Part shown: positions 62,554 through 64,000 of the stretch, in pieces | Numbering within the stretch: position 1 is the stretch's first letter | How the letters are laid out: every line of letters starts with the position of its first letter | Source of the DNA: Chryseobacterium indologenes | GTDB taxonomy: Bacteria; Bacteroidota; Bacteroidia; Flavobacteriales; Weeksellaceae | Reading direction: 5' to 3' | Assembly (NCBI GenBank): GCA_001013295.1 | Contig: LAZY01000033.1 | Location: 1-64,000 of the forward strand | DNA: 64,000 nt | Position numbers and translations under genes: made by a program | The notes under the pieces: model-generated | The model's input: the letters and a program-made list of their open reading frames with translations, nothing else | Told to the model about the DNA's origin: nothing | Database searches by the model: none

Positions 62554-63684
62554 ATGAAATTTTTTAATATAGAAAAAACCTCTGAGGGAAAAGCAAGAGC
62601 AGGGGAGATTACTACAGACCACGGGAAGATACAGACACCTATTTTTATGCCTGTAGGAACTGTGGCAAGTGTGAAGACCGTTCATCAGAGAGAATTAAAA
62701 GAAGACATTAAAGCCCAGATCATTCTGGGAAATACCTACCATCTTTACCTTCGTCCGGGAATGGAAACCATGCAGGATGCAGGCGGATTGCACAAATTCA
62801 TGAACTGGGATCTTCCGATTCTTACCGATTCAGGAGGTTTTCAGGTGTTTTCACTCGCGAGCAACAGAAAGATGACCGAAGAAGGAGCAAGATTCAAATC
62901 CCATATCGACGGGAGCTATCACATGTTCTCTCCGGAAAGATCAATGGAGATCCAGAGACAGATCGGAGCTGACATTTTCATGGCTTTTGACGAATGTACT
63001 CCTTATCCTTGTGACTACAACCAGGCAAAATCGTCCATGGAGCTTACGCACCGTTGGTTGAAAAGATGTATTGACTGGACGAATGATAATCCTGAATTAT
63101 ACGGGCATAAGCAAAGACTTTTCCCAATCGTTCAGGGATCTACATATTCAGATTTAAGAAAAATTTCTGCAGAAGTGATTTCTGAAGCAGGAGCCGAAGG
63201 AAACGCCATCGGTGGACTTTCCGTTGGAGAACCTGAAGAGGAAATGTACAGAATCACTGACGAAGTGACAGACATCCTTCCGAAAGAAAAACCAAGATAC
63301 CTGATGGGAGTAGGTACTCCGTGGAATATTCTGGAATCTATCGGTTTGGGAATCGACATGATGGACTGTGTAATGCCTACCAGAAATGCCAGAAATGCAA
63401 TGCTTTTCACATGGCAAGGGGTGATGAACCTTAAAAATGAAAAATGGAAGCGTGATTTTTCACCTTTGGACGAGTTCGGGACCAGTTTTGTAGATCGTGA
63501 ATATTCAAAAGCGTATCTTCGTCACCTGTTCGTATCTAAAGAATATCTGGCAAAACAGATTGCTTCGATTCATAACCTGGCTTTCTATCTTGATTTGGTA
63601 AAAGTAGCCAGAGAACATATCATTGCAGGAGATTTCTATGAATGGAAAAACTCTGTAGTACCGGTTCTTAGACAAAGACTATAA
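62554..63684 (+). CDS. tgt: tRNA-guanine(34) transglycosylase
   Basis: Exchanges guanine-34 of certain tRNAs for preQ1 in queuosine synthesis; 376 aa, cytoplasmic TIM barrel. Base recognition and catalytic blocks are clear: LPILTDSGGFQVFSLA (Asp92), FDECTPYPCDY, QGSTYSDLR, IGGLSVGEPEEEM and GIDMMDCVMPTRNARNA, with the nucleophilic Asp. The C-terminal zinc cysteines of proteobacterial enzymes (C-x-C-x-x-C before YSRAYLHHL) are missing; that segment here reads DEFGTSFVDREYSKAYLRHL. I regard it as a lineage variant, not a damaged gene, since the rest is intact. Confidence 0.94.
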   Translation: MKFFNIEKTSEGKARAGEITTDHGKIQTPIFMPVGTVASVKTVHQRELKEDIKAQIILGNTYHLYLRPGMETMQDAGGLHKFMNWDLPILTDSGGFQVFSLASNRKMTEEGARFKSHIDGSYHMFSPERSMEIQRQIGADIFMAFDECTPYPCDYNQAKSSMELTHRWLKRCIDWTNDNPELYGHKQRLFPIVQGSTYSDLRKISAEVISEAGAEGNAIGGLSVGEPEEEMYRITDEVTDILPKEKPRYLMGVGTPWNILESIGLGIDMMDCVMPTRNARNAMLFTWQGVMNLKNEKWKRDFSPLDEFGTSFVDREYSKAYLRHLFVSKEYLAKQIASIHNLAFYLDLVKVAREHIIAGDFYEWKNSVVPVLRQRL

Positions 63685-63691
63685 GAGGATT

Positions 63692-64000
63692 ATGCTTAAA
63701 ATTGTAGACAGATATATCATCAAAAAATACCTTGGAACTTTCAGTTTCATGTTGGTACTATTGTCTATAGTGGTACTTGTAATTGATGTTCAGCAAAAGA
63801 TTCCAAGGATAGAAAATGCGAAAGCCATAGATCCGAAGCTGGATCTGGTATATTTCCTGATCCATTTTTATCCTTTCTGGATCATTAATCTTGTGGTGAC
63901 CTTCCTCTCCATTCTGGTATTTATTTCGGTGATTTATTTTACATCCCGGATGGCAAACAATACAGAGATTGTTGCTATTATCAGTAGTGGAGCCAGTTTT
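63692..64000 (+). CDS. LptF/LptG family permease, partial (runs off window)
   Basis: First 103 codons only. MLKIVDRYIIKKYLGTFSFM, a first membrane helix, LVYFLIHFYPFWIINLVVTF and the conserved RMANNTEIVAIISSGASF identify the YjgP/YjgQ (LptF/LptG) family of the lipopolysaccharide-export ABC transporter. It starts 7 bases after the tgt stop, as in many Flavobacteriia, with an AGAGGA sequence just upstream. LptF or LptG cannot be told apart from this fragment. Confidence 0.88.
   Translation, partial: MLKIVDRYIIKKYLGTFSFMLVLLSIVVLVIDVQQKIPRIENAKAIDPKLDLVYFLIHFYPFWIINLVVTFLSILVFISVIYFTSRMANNTEIVAIISSGASF

Noticed and set aside
1..64000. CRISPR arrays, tRNA or rRNA genes, prophage or intact insertion sequences
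   Set aside because: I looked for spaced direct repeats, cloverleaf patterns and transposase motifs and saw none.

Overview
The window is about 64 kb of a low-GC Bacteroidota chromosome, most likely Chryseobacterium or a close Flavobacteriia relative. The signs are SusC/SusD pairs, type IX secretion (T9SS) C-terminal sorting domains, TAnnTTTG promoter boxes with few clear Shine-Dalgarno sites, DUF4271/DUF4296 genes next to hemD and tgt, and EndoF1/EndoH-like glycosidases of the kind known from Elizabethkingia/Chryseobacterium. I saw no rRNA, tRNA, CRISPR array, phage or complete insertion sequence.

1-15 kb is ordinary chromosome: a lipoprotein, glycyl-tRNA synthetase (glyS), a TruC-type pseudouridine synthase, pyrD, a DUF445 membrane protein, msrB, an L,D-transpeptidase-like protein, a TlpA-like thioredoxin protein, fabF, a TetR-thiolase pair with a perfect palindromic operator, an OsmC protein and an AraC regulator.

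15.2-44.6 kb is the main accessory block and reads as one system for taking apart high-mannose N-glycans. The plus-strand arm runs AraC regulator, SusC, SusD, MFS transporter, GH130 phosphorylase, GH92 mannosidase, GH125 mannosidase, two tandem T9SS-secreted GH18 endo-beta-N-acetylglucosaminidases, ROK sugar kinase, second GH92 and a cupin sugar-phosphate isomerase-like protein. The minus-strand arm is a tight operon: GntR regulator, GH38 alpha-mannosidase, ROK kinase, class I mannose-6-phosphate isomerase with an extra N-terminal domain, and sugar-porter MFS. The inferred flow is surface release of the glycan, SusCD uptake, periplasmic trimming by GH92/GH125/GH38, phosphorolysis of Man-GlcNAc by GH130, phosphorylation by ROK kinases and entry into glycolysis through the isomerases. 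Terminator-like hairpins inside the plus arm suggest graded expression. The minus arm is bracketed by two inverted copies of an intergenic repeat with terminal inverted repeats.

45-52 kb looks like a metal-handling group: a lipoprotein with three His/Cys motifs, a small Cys-rich exported protein and a TonB-dependent receptor carrying two HMA-type domains. A two-component system and an SRPBCC protein follow. 52-55 kb is a translationally coupled set of three related secreted beta-sandwich (C1q/TNF-like) proteins.

55-64 kb returns to housekeeping: prolyl oligopeptidase (S9), a T9SS protein with a duplicated domain, hemD-DUF4271, and a plus-strand cluster of polyprenol-phosphate mannosyltransferase, DUF4296 lipoprotein, tgt and an LptF/LptG permease that runs off the window.
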